From contig JAKSRY010000007.1 in the NCBI GenBank assembly GCA_024403415.1, forward strand, positions 22,450 through 86,449: DNA of 64,000 bases. Direction: 5' to 3'. Positions 55,672-64,000 of the stretch are shown here, piece after piece. A program made the position numbers and the translations under genes. The number at the start of each line of letters is the position of its first letter. Within the stretch, counting starts at the first letter, position 1. This stretch comes from Lachnospiraceae bacterium (lineage in GTDB: Bacteria; Bacillota; Clostridia; Lachnospirales; Lachnospiraceae). The notes under the pieces are model-generated. The model was not told the DNA's origin. It worked only from the letters and a program-made list of their open reading frames with translations, and made no database searches.

Positions 55672-55866
55672 ATGGCTGATAAGAATACAGGTAAGCCCAA
55701 GTTTTTTAAGGGCGTTAAGTCTGAATTTAAAAAGATTACATGGCCCGGCAAAGATGACCTTGTTAAGGAAACTGTATCAGTAGTCTGTGTTTCAGCTGTC
55801 CTTGCGGCACTGATTGCTGTATTTGATTTAGCCATTCAGTATGGCGTTAATGTTTTGATGAAGTAA
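55672..55866 (+). CDS. secE: Preprotein translocase subunit SecE
   Basis: Small essential subunit of the SecYEG channel. The 64-residue protein has the conserved amphipathic segment KFFKGVKSEFKKITWPGKDDL and one transmembrane helix (about residues 37-60). ATG 55672 follows AGAGGTG; an upstream in-frame start would overlap rpmG and is rejected. nusG follows at 26 nt. Confidence 0.97.
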   Translation: MADKNTGKPKFFKGVKSEFKKITWPGKDDLVKETVSVVCVSAVLAALIAVFDLAIQYGVNVLMK

Positions 55867-55892
55867 TAACCACAAAGCAGAGGTGATTGAGT

Positions 55893-56411
55893 ATGGCAGA
55901 TGCTAATTGGTATGTAGTTCATACATATTCGGGATATGAGAACAAGGTTAAGGCCAACATCGAAAAGACAATTAAGACTCGTTCGCTTGAAGAAGAAATT
56001 CTTGAAGTAAGAGTTCCTATGGAAAATGTCATTGAGATGAAAAATGGTACAAAGAAAACCGTTGAAAAAAAGTTGTTCCCCGGCTATGTACTTATAAATA
56101 TGGTCATGAATGACGAGACATGGTATGTTGTTAGAAATACCAGAGGCGTTACCGGATTTGTAGGACCGGGATCTAAACCCGTTCCGCTTTCTGAAGCAGA
56201 GATGAAACCGCTTGGAATCAGAACCGAAAATATTTCTGTTGATTTCGAAGAAGGCGATACAATTGTTGCTGTTGCAGGAGCATGGAAAGATACAATCGGT
56301 GTTGTTCGTCGTATGGATTTCGGTAAGCAGACCGTTACAATTAATGTTGAACTTTTTGGAAGAGAAACTCCGGTTGAGATTTCTTTTGCAGAAGTTAAGA
56401 AACTTAGTTAG
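55893..56411 (+). CDS. nusG: Transcription termination/antitermination protein NusG
   Basis: Binds RNA polymerase and controls pausing and termination. The NGN domain begins WYVVHTYSGYENKVK, with FPGYVLINM and TRGVTGFVG; the C-terminal KOW domain starts near FEEGDTIVAVAGAWKDTIG. ATG 55893 is preferred over TTG 55887, since AGAGGTGA is correctly placed for it. 172 residues, standard length. Confidence 0.97.
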   Translation: MADANWYVVHTYSGYENKVKANIEKTIKTRSLEEEILEVRVPMENVIEMKNGTKKTVEKKLFPGYVLINMVMNDETWYVVRNTRGVTGFVGPGSKPVPLSEAEMKPLGIRTENISVDFEEGDTIVAVAGAWKDTIGVVRRMDFGKQTVTINVELFGRETPVEISFAEVKKLS

Positions 56412-56474
56412 TTTTGATATTAAGACAGAGTATATCTTTGTCCTGATATAAAATGTTCGGCTCATAGTATGGGC

Positions 56475-56509
56475 TGTGGGAGCATTCATAGTGAATGCGC
56501 CTGACCACG
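56475..56509 (+). promoter_or_regulatory. L1-binding autoregulatory element in the rplKA leader
   Basis: GTGG (56476-56479) pairs with CCAC (56505-56508), enclosing the asymmetric loop GAG/CCTGA and a GCATTC/GAATGC stem. It imitates the L1 site on 23S rRNA and resembles known L1 leaders upstream of rplK. Confidence 0.7.
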
Positions 56510-56544
56510 ATGCATTAATATGCATTAGAATAGGAGGTGCCATA

Positions 56545-56970
56545 ATGGCAAAGAAAGTAAGCGGATACATTAAGTTACAGATCCCTGCTGGTAAAGCTAC
56601 ACCAGCTCCTCCGGTTGGACCTGCATTAGGTCAGCACGGAGTTAACATCGTTGAATTCACTAAGCAGTTCAACGCTAAGACAGCAGATAAGGGTGATGTT
56701 ATCATCCCTGTTGTTATCACAGTTTATGCAGACAGAAGCTTCAGCTTCATCACAAAGACTCCCCCTGCAGCTGTTCTTATCAAGAAGGCTTGTAACATTA
56801 AGTCAGGTTCAGGTGTTCCTAACAAGACTAAGGTTGCCAAGATTTCTAAGGATAAGATTCGTGAGATCGCAGAGCTTAAGATGCCTGATTTGAATGCAGC
56901 AAGCATTGAAGCAGCAATGAGCATGATCGCAGGAACAGCCAGAAGTATGGGCGTTGTTGTAGAAGACTAA
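56545..56970 (+). CDS. rplK: 50S ribosomal protein L11
   Basis: 141-residue L11: [29 protein letters not shown] and [12 protein letters not shown] are diagnostic; the C-terminal rRNA-binding domain ends [15 protein letters not shown] 56545 follows TAGGAGGTG; in-frame upstream starts fall in the L1-leader region. Followed at 14 nt by rplA. Confidence 0.98.
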   Translation: MAKKVSGYIKLQIPAGKATPAPPVGPALGQHGVNIVEFTKQFNAKTADKGDVIIPVVITVYADRSFSFITKTPPAAVLIKKACNIKSGSGVPNKTKVAKISKDKIREIAELKMPDLNAASIEAAMSMIAGTARSMGVVVED

Positions 56971-56984
56971 TGGAGGATTGAATA

Positions 56985-57674
56985 ATGAAGCACGGAAAGA
57001 AGTATAACGAGGCTGCAAAACTCGTTGAGCGCACAACTTTTTATGAGCCAAATGATGCAATCGCATTGGTTAAGAAGACAGCAAGCGCTAAATTCGATGA
57101 AACAGTAGAACTTCACATCAGAACCGGATGTGACGGAAGACATGCAGATCAGCAGATTCGTGGAGCTGTAGTACTTCCTAACGGAACAGGTAAGACAGTT
57201 AGAGTATTGGTATTTGCTAAGGGCGATAAGGCTACTGAAGCTGAAAACGCTGGAGCAGATTTCGTTGGAGCTGAGGAACTTATTCCTAAGATTCAGAACG
57301 ATGGATGGTTTGAATATGACGTTGTAGTTGCAACTCCTGATATGATGGGTGTTGTAGGTCGTTTGGGTAAGGTTCTCGGACCTAAGGGATTAATGCCTAA
57401 CCCTAAGGCTGGTACAGTTACAATGGACGTAACAAAAGCTATTAACGATATTAAAGCAGGTAAGATTGAGTATCGTCTTGATAAGGCTAACATCATTCAC
57501 TGCCCTATCGGTAAGGCTTCATTCACTGAAGAACAGCTTAATGAAAACTATCAGGCACTTGTAGAAGCAATTCTCAAGGCTAAGCCTGCAGTATTAAAGG
57601 GACAGTACTTCAAGAGCGTTACATTGTCAACAACAATGGGACCTGGAGTAAAGGTTTCTACTGCTAAGTATTAA
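56985..57674 (+). CDS. rplA: 50S ribosomal protein L1
   Basis: 229-residue L1, also the likely repressor of this operon through the element before rplK. Diagnostic segments: [31 protein letters not shown] and [28 protein letters not shown] precedes ATG 56985. A terminator follows at once, so rplKA is a unit separate from rplJL. Confidence 0.98.
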   Translation: MKHGKKYNEAAKLVERTTFYEPNDAIALVKKTASAKFDETVELHIRTGCDGRHADQQIRGAVVLPNGTGKTVRVLVFAKGDKATEAENAGADFVGAEELIPKIQNDGWFEYDVVVATPDMMGVVGRLGKVLGPKGLMPNPKAGTVTMDVTKAINDIKAGKIEYRLDKANIIHCPIGKASFTEEQLNENYQALVEAILKAKPAVLKGQYFKSVTLSTTMGPGVKVSTAKY

Positions 57675-57700
57675 TATTAAATACTAATATGATTATTTAA

Positions 57701-57729
57701 GGCCACTTCTTTTGAAGTGGTCTTTTTTT
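57701..57729 (+). terminator. Terminator after rplA
   Basis: GGCCACTTC and GAAGTGGTC pair around TTTT and are followed by seven T. Confidence 0.92.
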
Positions 57730-57759
57730 GGAGAAACGGAAAATGAAATCTCTGTGCTA

Positions 57760-57795
57760 TTGCTAATACTTCTTATATATGTTATGTTAACATCA
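57760..57795 (+). promoter_or_regulatory. Promoter adjoining the CapA-family start codon (leaderless candidate)
   Basis: TTGCTA (57760-57765), a 17-nt spacer and TATGTT (57783-57788). The transcript would start at about 57795, the A of the ATG. No ribosome binding site is present. Confidence 0.5.
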
Positions 57796-59144
57796 TGAGT
57801 ACAAGATATAGTAGAAGAAATGTGAATAATGGGCATGGAAGACACAAATCAACAGGTATTAAAAGGATAGCTGTTGTCTTTCTTTTTACCCTGAGCATAG
57901 TTTTGCTTGTAGGACTTGCTGCTCTTGCTTATTTGAAGCAGGAACCGAAGGATGACAAGGCAGAGGCAAAGAACTCTGCTATCAATACTGATTTATATAC
58001 TACTGCCATACCGGAAAAGAAAGAAGTTGCTGAGCAGGTCACAGAGAATGAACAGGAAGCTGAGCTAATATCGGATGGTGAACCTGCAGATGATTCAAAA
58101 TATGGCGATGTGATTGAAGATGAGGAATATCTTCAGGCAAATAATATATTTGTAAAAGACGGTTACTCAAGTGATACGGTAACACTGGGATTTTGCGGGG
58201 ATATTCTTTTTGATGATGAATATGCATGTATGTCGGCGCTTAAGCTTCGCGGAGGAAATCTTTTAAACTGTATGAGCGAAGTTACCATAGATGCAATGAA
58301 TTCTGTCGATGTCATGGTTGTAAACAATGAGTTTCCTTTCACATCAAGAGGTAACAGGCAGGAAGAAAAAATGTATACTTTCAGAGCAGATCCGGATACA
58401 GCCGAGTATCTTCAGATTATGGGAGCTGATGTTGCTATTCTTGCCAATAATCATGTCTATGATTTTGGAGAGCAGGGACTTCTTGATACTCTTGATACTT
58501 TGAATGAATATGGAATTAAACCTCTCGGAGCGGGAAGAAACATAGAGGAAGCTTCAAGACCGGTATATTATATTATTAATGATATTAAAGTTGCTATTAT
58601 TGCAGCTACTCAGATAGAAAGGCTTGAACCACCCAATACTATTGGGGCCAGGGAAGATAAAGCCGGAGTATTCAGATGCTGGAATTCAAAGCTTATATAT
58701 TCTGTTGTTGAAGAAGCGAAAAAGAACGCGGATTTTGTAATAGTCTGTGTACACTGGGGAACTGAAAAAGAAGAGATGCCTGATACCTGGCAGCTCGAGA
58801 TGGCTCCAAAACTTGCGGAAGCCGGAGCTGATCTTATTATCGGAGATCACCCGCACAGATTGCAGGGCTTCTATTATTATGGAAATACACCATGTATTTA
58901 TTCGCTTGGTAATTACTGGTTTAACGGATATAAACTTGACACATGTCTTGTTACGGTGGAATTTAATAAAGCCGGAATAAAATCATTAAAATTCCTTCCT
59001 GCGATTCAGGAGAATATGAAAACGAATCTGGTTGGAGGAAGCGAGTATGAAAGAATAATCAATTATATGAACTCAATTTCAAAAGGTGCATATATTGATG
59101 AAGAAGGCGAGGTGTGCCAGGGAGATAAGAAGACAATAGGATAA
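57795..59144 (+). CDS. CapA-family (PGA_cap, metallophosphatase-like) membrane-anchored protein
   Basis: Protein of 449 residues with one N-terminal transmembrane helix (about 25-47), an acidic linker and an extracytoplasmic CapA domain (about 130-420): GFCGDILFDDEY, NNEFPFT, ILANNHVYDFGEQGL, VHWGTEKE, IGDHPHRLQGF and YSLGNYWF. The Asp, Asn, His and GDHPH motifs match the metallophosphoesterase-like PGA_cap family, first linked to poly-gamma-glutamate capsule. No capB or capC is present, so polyglutamate synthesis is not implied. It sits between rplA and rplJ, an unusual place, with its own terminator-bounded unit. Confidence 0.88.
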   Translation: MSTRYSRRNVNNGHGRHKSTGIKRIAVVFLFTLSIVLLVGLAALAYLKQEPKDDKAEAKNSAINTDLYTTAIPEKKEVAEQVTENEQEAELISDGEPADDSKYGDVIEDEEYLQANNIFVKDGYSSDTVTLGFCGDILFDDEYACMSALKLRGGNLLNCMSEVTIDAMNSVDVMVVNNEFPFTSRGNRQEEKMYTFRADPDTAEYLQIMGADVAILANNHVYDFGEQGLLDTLDTLNEYGIKPLGAGRNIEEASRPVYYIINDIKVAIIAATQIERLEPPNTIGAREDKAGVFRCWNSKLIYSVVEEAKKNADFVIVCVHWGTEKEEMPDTWQLEMAPKLAEAGADLIIGDHPHRLQGFYYYGNTPCIYSLGNYWFNGYKLDTCLVTVEFNKAGIKSLKFLPAIQENMKTNLVGGSEYERIINYMNSISKGAYIDEEGEVCQGDKKTIG

Positions 59145-59159
59145 ATATTAAAAATAGTG

Positions 59160-59188
59160 TTGACACTGAAAAATATATATGATAAATT
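59160..59188 (+). promoter_or_regulatory. Promoter of the rplJL unit
   Basis: TTGACA (59160-59165), a 17-nt spacer and TAAATT (59183-59188). Confidence 0.7.
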
Positions 59189-59195
59189 AATCAAG

Positions 59196-59325
59196 GTCGT
59201 ATTAGACCACGCCGAAGACAGTAGGAACCTTAGGGTGTAAGCATTGCTCCTACCGAGGATGAGTTATATTAAGCTTGACTATTCTCTCTCTGGCGTTATG
59301 CAAGAGAGATTTTTTTATGCGCCAA
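59196..59325 (+). promoter_or_regulatory. Ribosomal protein L10 leader with attenuator
   Basis: The L10 leader core is clear: CCGAAGACAGTAGG near 59212-59225 and CTCCTACCGAGGATG near 59247-59261, the kink-turn-bearing arms that bind L10(L12)4. Downstream, TCTCTC/GAGAGA (59285-59309) with a run of seven T forms a terminator. A competing pair TGGCG (59291-59295) with CGCCA (59320-59324) could act as antiterminator. Confidence 0.88.
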
Positions 59326-59366
59326 ATATAACCTTCGGCTTCTATACTATAAGGAGGTAAGAAAAA

Positions 59367-59918
59367 GTGGCAAAAGTAGAACTTAAACAGCCTATTGTTG
59401 AAGAGATATCTAATGCTATTAAAGATGCACAGTCAGTTGTTCTTGTTGACTATCGTGGATTGACAGTTGAAGAGGACACAAAGCTTCGTGCTGAATTACG
59501 TCAGAATGATATCACTTACAAGGTTTACAAGAACACAATGATGAACTTTGCGTTTAAGGGTACTGACTTCGAAAGCCTTTCTCCCATGCTTGAGGGACCA
59601 AGTGCTATCGCAATCTCTAAGTCTGATGCAACAGCTCCTGCAAGAGTATTAGCTAAATTCGCTAAGGATGCTAAGGCATTGGAATTAAAGGGTGGTGTCG
59701 TTGAAGGAGTATTTTACGATGCAGCAGGAATTGCTGAAGTAGCTAAAATCCCTTCAAGAGAAGAATTACTTTCAAAGTTACTTGGAAGCATTCAGTCTCC
59801 TATCGCAAACTTTGCTCGTGTTATTGACCAGATTGCAAAAAAGGGTGGCGCCGGTGAATGTGCAGCTCCAGCAGCTGAAGAAGCACCTGCAGCAGAAGAA
59901 GCACCTGCAGCTGAATAA
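59367..59918 (+). CDS. rplJ: 50S ribosomal protein L10
   Basis: 183-residue L10, base of the L7/L12 stalk and repressor acting on the upstream leader. Diagnostic: VVLVDYRGLTVEEDTKLR and YKVYKNTMMNFAF. Start is GTG 59367 with AAGGAGG upstream. The C-terminal tail repeats APAAEE units beyond the usual length, mirroring the Ala/Glu-rich hinge of L7/L12. Confidence 0.97.
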   Translation: MAKVELKQPIVEEISNAIKDAQSVVLVDYRGLTVEEDTKLRAELRQNDITYKVYKNTMMNFAFKGTDFESLSPMLEGPSAIAISKSDATAPARVLAKFAKDAKALELKGGVVEGVFYDAAGIAEVAKIPSREELLSKLLGSIQSPIANFARVIDQIAKKGGAGECAAPAAEEAPAAEEAPAAE

Positions 59919-59986
59919 TATATTCAGAACTCAGGTGGCAAACTAATTAACGAAACAAACTATTATTTTATTTGGAGGAAATTAAA

Positions 59987-60364
59987 ATGGCAAAATTGTC
60001 TACACAGGAATTAATTGATGCTATTAAGGAATTAACTGTTCTTGAGTTAAATGACTTAGTAAAGGCATGTGAAGAAGAATTTGGCGTATCTGCAGCAGCA
60101 GGCGTTGTAGTGGCAGCAGCAGGTGCTGGAGATGCAGCAGCAGCTGAAGAAAAGGATTCATTTGATGTTGAACTTTCAGATGTAGGTGCTGAAAAGGTTA
60201 AGGTTATCAAGGTTGTTCGTGAAATCACAGGACTTGGATTAAAGGAAGCTAAGGATCTTGTTGATGGCGCTCCTAAGATGGTTAAGGAAGGCGCTTCTAA
60301 GGACGAAGCTAATGATATCAAGGCTAAGCTTGAAGAAGTTGGCGCTAAGGTTACTTTAAAGTAA
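59987..60364 (+). CDS. rplL: 50S ribosomal protein L7/L12
   Basis: 125-residue stalk protein: N-terminal dimerisation segment [20 protein letters not shown], Ala-rich hinge, and C-terminal domain [24 protein letters not shown] 59987 follows TTGGAGGAA; an in-frame TTG at 59972 falls in the binding site and is rejected. Ends at a strong terminator. Confidence 0.98.
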   Translation: MAKLSTQELIDAIKELTVLELNDLVKACEEEFGVSAAAGVVVAAAGAGDAAAAEEKDSFDVELSDVGAEKVKVIKVVREITGLGLKEAKDLVDGAPKMVKEGASKDEANDIKAKLEEVGAKVTLK

Positions 60365-60386
60365 TTTTTTCTTACTGACATTATTA

Positions 60387-60424
60387 ATCCCGCGAAGCAT
60401 CTGGCTTCGCGGGATGTTTTTCTA
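60387..60424 (+). terminator. Strong terminator after rplL
   Basis: ATCCCGCGAAGC and GCTTCGCGGGAT pair perfectly and are followed by GTTTTTCT. Confidence 0.93.
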
Positions 60425-60460
60425 AAAATAAAAATTCTTTATAAAATCCCAAAATAATCG

Positions 60461-60490
60461 TTGACATTAGAATATCCGTTGTAGTAGAAT
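60461..60490 (+). promoter_or_regulatory. Promoter of rpoB
   Basis: TTGACA (60461-60466), an 18-nt spacer and TAGAAT (60485-60490), giving a leader of about 95 nt in which I see no known element. Confidence 0.7.
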
Positions 60491-60591
60491 GGACAATGCA
60501 CTATTGTGGTGTAGTAGGTCCCTTTGTGCCCTTTTATGAGCACTGTCGGGAATTAACATCATTAATAAATCTAAAGAACGGGGTGAAGTCA

Positions 60592-63500
60592 ATGGAAAAG
60601 AACAGAATACGACCCATTGCCGCTGGCAAGAAAATTCGTATGAGTTATTCAAGACAGAAAGAAGTCTTGGAGATGCCTAACCTGATTGAGGTTCAGAAGA
60701 ACTCATATCAGTGGTTTTTAACCGATGGACTAAAGGAAGTGTTTGAAGACATTTCTCCTATCGCGGATTACAGCGGTCAGATGAGCTTGGAATTTGTCGA
60801 TTTCGAGCTGTGTGAAGATGACGTTAAGTATTCTATTGAGAAATGTAAGGAGAGAGATGCTACATATGCAGCTCCTTTGTATGTGAAGGTTCGCTTCTAT
60901 AAGAAGGACAGCAATGAAATTTCAGAGCACAGAATCTTCATGGGTGATCTGCCTATTATGACAGACACAGGTACCTTTGTAATTAACGGTGCTGAAAGAG
61001 TTATTGTCAGCCAGTTGGTTCGTTCGCCGGGTATCTATTATGCAATTGATCACGATAAGCTTGGAAAGAGACTGTTTTCTTCTACAGTTATTCCTAATCG
61101 TGGTGCTTGGCTTGAGTATGAAACAGACTCCAATGATATTTTCTATGTACGTGTTGACAGAACACGTAAGGTTCCTATTACAGTTCTTATCAGAGCTCTT
61201 GGAATCGGTACAAATGAAGAAATTATTGAGAAGTTTGGTGAAGAGCCCAAAATCAGTGCAAGTTTTGAAAAAGACGTGTCAAATGATTACAAGACAGGTC
61301 TGTTAGAGTTATACAAAAAAATTCGTCCGGGCGAGCCTCCGACACCTGAAAGTGCAGAGAGCCTGGTAAATGCCATGTTCTTCGACCCCAGAAGATATGA
61401 TCTTGCCAAAGTTGGTAGATATAAATTTAATAAAAAGCTTGCATTAAAGAACAGAATCCGTAACCAGATTCTTGCTGAGGATGTTGTTAATACTCTTACA
61501 GGTGAGGTAATTGCAACTCAGGGAACCAAGATTACAACTGAAATTGCTGATGCAATTCAGAATGCTGCTGTTCCATATGTTTATATCCAGACTGAAGAAA
61601 GAAACGTTAAGGTTCTTTCAAACATGATGGTTGATATTAATGCTTTCATCGAATGTGATGCAAAGGAACTTGGTATTACAGAGAGCGTTTACTATCCTGT
61701 ACTTCAGGATATTATCAACGAGTTTGGTGATGATGGTGAGGCTCTTGCCGAAGCTATCAAGAGAAATGTTAATGAACTGGTACCTAAGCATATAACCAAG
61801 GATGATATCTTTGCATCAATCAACTACAATATCCATCTTGAGTATGGTATTGGAACAGATGATGATATCGACCACCTTGGAAATCGTCGTATCAGATGTG
61901 TGGGTGAACTGCTTCAGAATCAGTACAGAATCGGTCTTTCAAGACTTGAAAGAGTTGTACGTGAAAGAATGACAACACATGATGCAGATGATGTTACACC
62001 TCAGAACCTTATTAACATCAAGCCTGTTCAGGCAGCTGTTAAGGAATTCTTTGGATCATCTCAGTTGTCACAGTTCATGGATCAGAACAACCCTCTTGGT
62101 GAGTTGACTCACAAGAGACGTCTCAGTGCATTGGGACCTGGTGGTTTGTCAAGAGACCGTGCCGGATTCGAGGTTCGAGACGTACACTATTCTCACTATG
62201 GACGTATGTGTCCTATTGAAACACCTGAAGGTCCTAACATCGGATTGATTAACTCACTTGCTTCTTATGCAAGAATTAATGAGTATGGATTTGTTGAAGC
62301 ACCTTACAGAAAGATTGATCATACAGACCCTTCAAATCCTGTTGTAACAGATGAAGTAGTTTATATGACAGCAGATGAAGAAGATAACTATCATGTAGCG
62401 CAGGCTAATGAACAGCTTGATGCAGAAGGACATTTTGTTCGTAAGGTAGTTGCAGGTCGTTATAGAGAAGAAACTTCAGAATATCCAAAGGCTATGTTCG
62501 AATATATGGACGTATCTCCTAAGATGGTATTCTCAGTTGCTACAGCGCTTATTCCTTTCCTTGAAAACGACGATGCTAACCGTGCCCTCATGGGATCAAA
62601 CATGCAGCGTCAGGCAGTACCTCTTTTAACAACAGAGGCTCCTGTAGTAGGAACAGGAATGGAACCAAAGGCAGCAGAAGACTCAGGCGTATGTGTTCTT
62701 GCCAAGAAGTCGGGTGTTGTTGAATATGTTTCTTCAAAACTCATTAAGATTAAGAATGACGATGGCGAAATCGATGAATATCGTATGACAAAGTTTGCTC
62801 GTTCTAACCAGAGTAACTGTTATAACCAGAGACCTATCGTATTCAAGGGCAACAGAGTTAATGCCGGAGAAGTTATCGCCGATGGTCCTTCAACAAGCAT
62901 GGGTGAACTTGCTCTTGGTAAGAATCCATTAATCGGATTCATGACCTGGGAAGGTTACAACTACGAGGATGCTGTTCTTATTTCAGAAAGACTCGTTCAG
63001 GATGATGTATATACATCTGTTCATATTGAAGAATATGAAGCAGAAGCCAGAGATACAAAGCTCGGACCTGAAGACATCACATGTGATGTACCCGGTGTCG
63101 GAGAAGAAGCATTAAAGGATCTTGATGAAAGAGGAATTATCAGAATCGGTGCTGAAGTACGTGCCGGAGATATTCTTGTAGGTAAGGTTACTCCTAAGGG
63201 AGAGACAGAACTTACAGCAGAAGAAAAGCTCTTGAGAGCTATCTTTGGTGAAAAAGCAAGAGAAGTTAGAGATACTTCATTAAAGGTTCCTCATGGTGAA
63301 TATGGTATTGTTGTTGATGCCAAAGTATTTACAAGAGAGAACGGAGACGAACTTTCACCCGGTGTAAACCAGGCAGTTCGTATATATATTGCTCAGAAGA
63401 GAAAGATATCCGTTGGTGATAAGATGGCTGGTCGTCATGGTAATAAGGGTGTCGTTTCACGTGTATTACCTGTAGAGGATATGCCATATCTTCCTAATGG

Positions 63501-64000
63501 TCGTCCTTTGGACATCGTTCTTAATCCTTTGGGCGTTCCTTCACGTATGAACATCGGACAGGTATTGGAAATCCACCTTTCACTTGCAGCAAAGGCTCTT
63601 GGATTTAATGTAGCTACTCCTGTATTCGATGGCGCAAACGAGCGTGATATTATGGATACTCTTGACCTTGCAAATGATTACGTAAATCTTTCTTGGGAAG
63701 AGTTTGAAAGCAAATATAAGAGTGAACTTCTTCCTGAAGTTATGGAATATTTGTCAGAAAACAGAGATCACAGAAAGCTTTGGAAGGGTGTTCCTATAAG
63801 CCGTGACGGTAAGGTAAGACTTCGTGATGGTCGTACAGGAGAATATTTCGATTCACCTGTTACTATCGGACACATGCATTATCTGAAGCTTCATCACCTT
63901 GTTGATGATAAGATCCATGCCCGTTCAACAGGACCATACTCACTTGTTACTCAGCAGCCTCTCGGTGGTAAAGCACAGTTTGGTGGACAGAGATTCGGAG
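60592..64000 (+). CDS. rpoB: DNA-directed RNA polymerase subunit beta (3' end outside window)
   Basis: Beta subunit, starting [20 protein letters not shown] and open for more than 1,130 codons to the right edge. Diagnostic blocks: [21 protein letters not shown], the rifampicin region [24 protein letters not shown] (cited for positions; encoded near 62050-62130) and [39 protein letters not shown] and [16 protein letters not shown]. In the rifampicin pocket the Asp, His and Ser most often changed in resistant strains ([21 protein letters not shown]) are wild-type. ATG 60592 follows GGGGTGAAG. rpoC is expected just outside. Confidence 0.98.
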   Translation, partial: MEKNRIRPIAAGKKIRMSYSRQKEVLEMPNLIEVQKNSYQWFLTDGLKEVFEDISPIADYSGQMSLEFVDFELCEDDVKYSIEKCKERDATYAAPLYVKVRFYKKDSNEISEHRIFMGDLPIMTDTGTFVINGAERVIVSQLVRSPGIYYAIDHDKLGKRLFSSTVIPNRGAWLEYETDSNDIFYVRVDRTRKVPITVLIRALGIGTNEEIIEKFGEEPKISASFEKDVSNDYKTGLLELYKKIRPGEPPTPESAESLVNAMFFDPRRYDLAKVGRYKFNKKLALKNRIRNQILAEDVVNTLTGEVIATQGTKITTEIADAIQNAAVPYVYIQTEERNVKVLSNMMVDINAFIECDAKELGITESVYYPVLQDIINEFGDDGEALAEAIKRNVNELVPKHITKDDIFASINYNIHLEYGIGTDDDIDHLGNRRIRCVGELLQNQYRIGLSRLERVVRERMTTHDADDVTPQNLINIKPVQAAVKEFFGSSQLSQFMDQNNPLGELTHKRRLSALGPGGLSRDRAGFEVRDVHYSHYGRMCPIETPEGPNIGLINSLASYARINEYGFVEAPYRKIDHTDPSNPVVTDEVVYMTADEEDNYHVAQANEQLDAEGHFVRKVVAGRYREETSEYPKAMFEYMDVSPKMVFSVATALIPFLENDDANRALMGSNMQRQAVPLLTTEAPVVGTGMEPKAAEDSGVCVLAKKSGVVEYVSSKLIKIKNDDGEIDEYRMTKFARSNQSNCYNQRPIVFKGNRVNAGEVIADGPSTSMGELALGKNPLIGFMTWEGYNYEDAVLISERLVQDDVYTSVHIEEYEAEARDTKLGPEDITCDVPGVGEEALKDLDERGIIRIGAEVRAGDILVGKVTPKGETELTAEEKLLRAIFGEKAREVRDTSLKVPHGEYGIVVDAKVFTRENGDELSPGVNQAVRIYIAQKRKISVGDKMAGRHGNKGVVSRVLPVEDMPYLPNGRPLDIVLNPLGVPSRMNIGQVLEIHLSLAAKALGFNVATPVFDGANERDIMDTLDLANDYVNLSWEEFESKYKSELLPEVMEYLSENRDHRKLWKGVPISRDGKVRLRDGRTGEYFDSPVTIGHMHYLKLHHLVDDKIHARSTGPYSLVTQQPLGGKAQFGGQRFG

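Noticed and set aside
55836-56570. 244-codon minus-strand frame over nusG and the rplK leader
   Set aside because: Antisense to nusG and the L1 leader; no plausible promoter or conserved motif.
57795-59144. Poly-gamma-glutamate capsule synthesis
   Set aside because: Only a CapA-family domain is present; no CapB or CapC synthase nearby.
60989-61306. 105-codon plus-strand frame
   Set aside because: Lies within rpoB in another frame.

Overview
The window comes from an anaerobic, motile, low-GC Firmicute, most likely a Lachnospiraceae member near Butyrivibrio, Pseudobutyrivibrio or Roseburia. This rests on the GH120 xylosidase, the fliW-csrA flagellar block with two flgK copies, many multidomain GT2 enzymes and an L10 leader in front of rplJL. 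Genus is inference; I could not search a database. Nearly everything lies on the + strand, except one secreted protein at 15.0-16.5 kb. No rRNA, tRNA, CRISPR, integrase or transposase was seen, and no gene-free stretch exceeds about 300 bases.

Layout. 0-6 kb: end of a membrane protein gene, a GH120 beta-xylosidase, a membrane c-di-GMP phosphodiesterase with a dead GGDEF domain, and an SPFH protein. 6.4-9 kb: phosphatidylethanolamine operon (flippase-like protein, PssA, Psd). 9.2-15 kb: glmM, two tandem membrane EAL proteins and a small membrane protein. 15-16.5 kb: a minus-strand secreted protein behind a divergent control region. 16.7-22.2 kb: glycan-modifying membrane proteins (DUF6020-like, acyltransferase, a DUF6077-like gene split by an in-frame stop, GtrA). 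22.4-25 kb: a membrane-anchored GH25 muramidase with unusual repeats.

25-44.7 kb is a surface polysaccharide locus: RmlB/A/C, an ABC exporter (Wzm/Wzt type, with a Wzt C-terminal extension), a methyltransferase-kinase-like fusion, five GT2 proteins, a phosphohexomutase, a polyprenyl-phosphate sugar-1-phosphate transferase and an LCP ligase. The logic appears to be: charge a lipid carrier, polymerise in the cytoplasm, cap and recognise the chain end, export through the ABC transporter, and attach to peptidoglycan. An HtrA protease follows.

46.9-55.3 kb is a late flagellar block (flgM, flgN, flgK, second flgK, flgL, fliW, csrA, FliD-like gene). It has sigma-28-like promoters and two leaders that display GGA in hairpin loops, as expected for CsrA targets. 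55.4-64 kb is the conserved rpmG-secE-nusG-rplKA-rplJL-rpoB region with L1 and L10 autoregulatory leaders, interrupted by a CapA-family gene with its own apparently leaderless promoter. rpoB runs off the right edge.

The strongest candidates for new biology are the methyltransferase/kinase-like fusion next to the Wzt-type exporter, the structured CsrA-type leader of the FliD-like gene, and the 205-bp repeat element at 43.56-43.77 kb.
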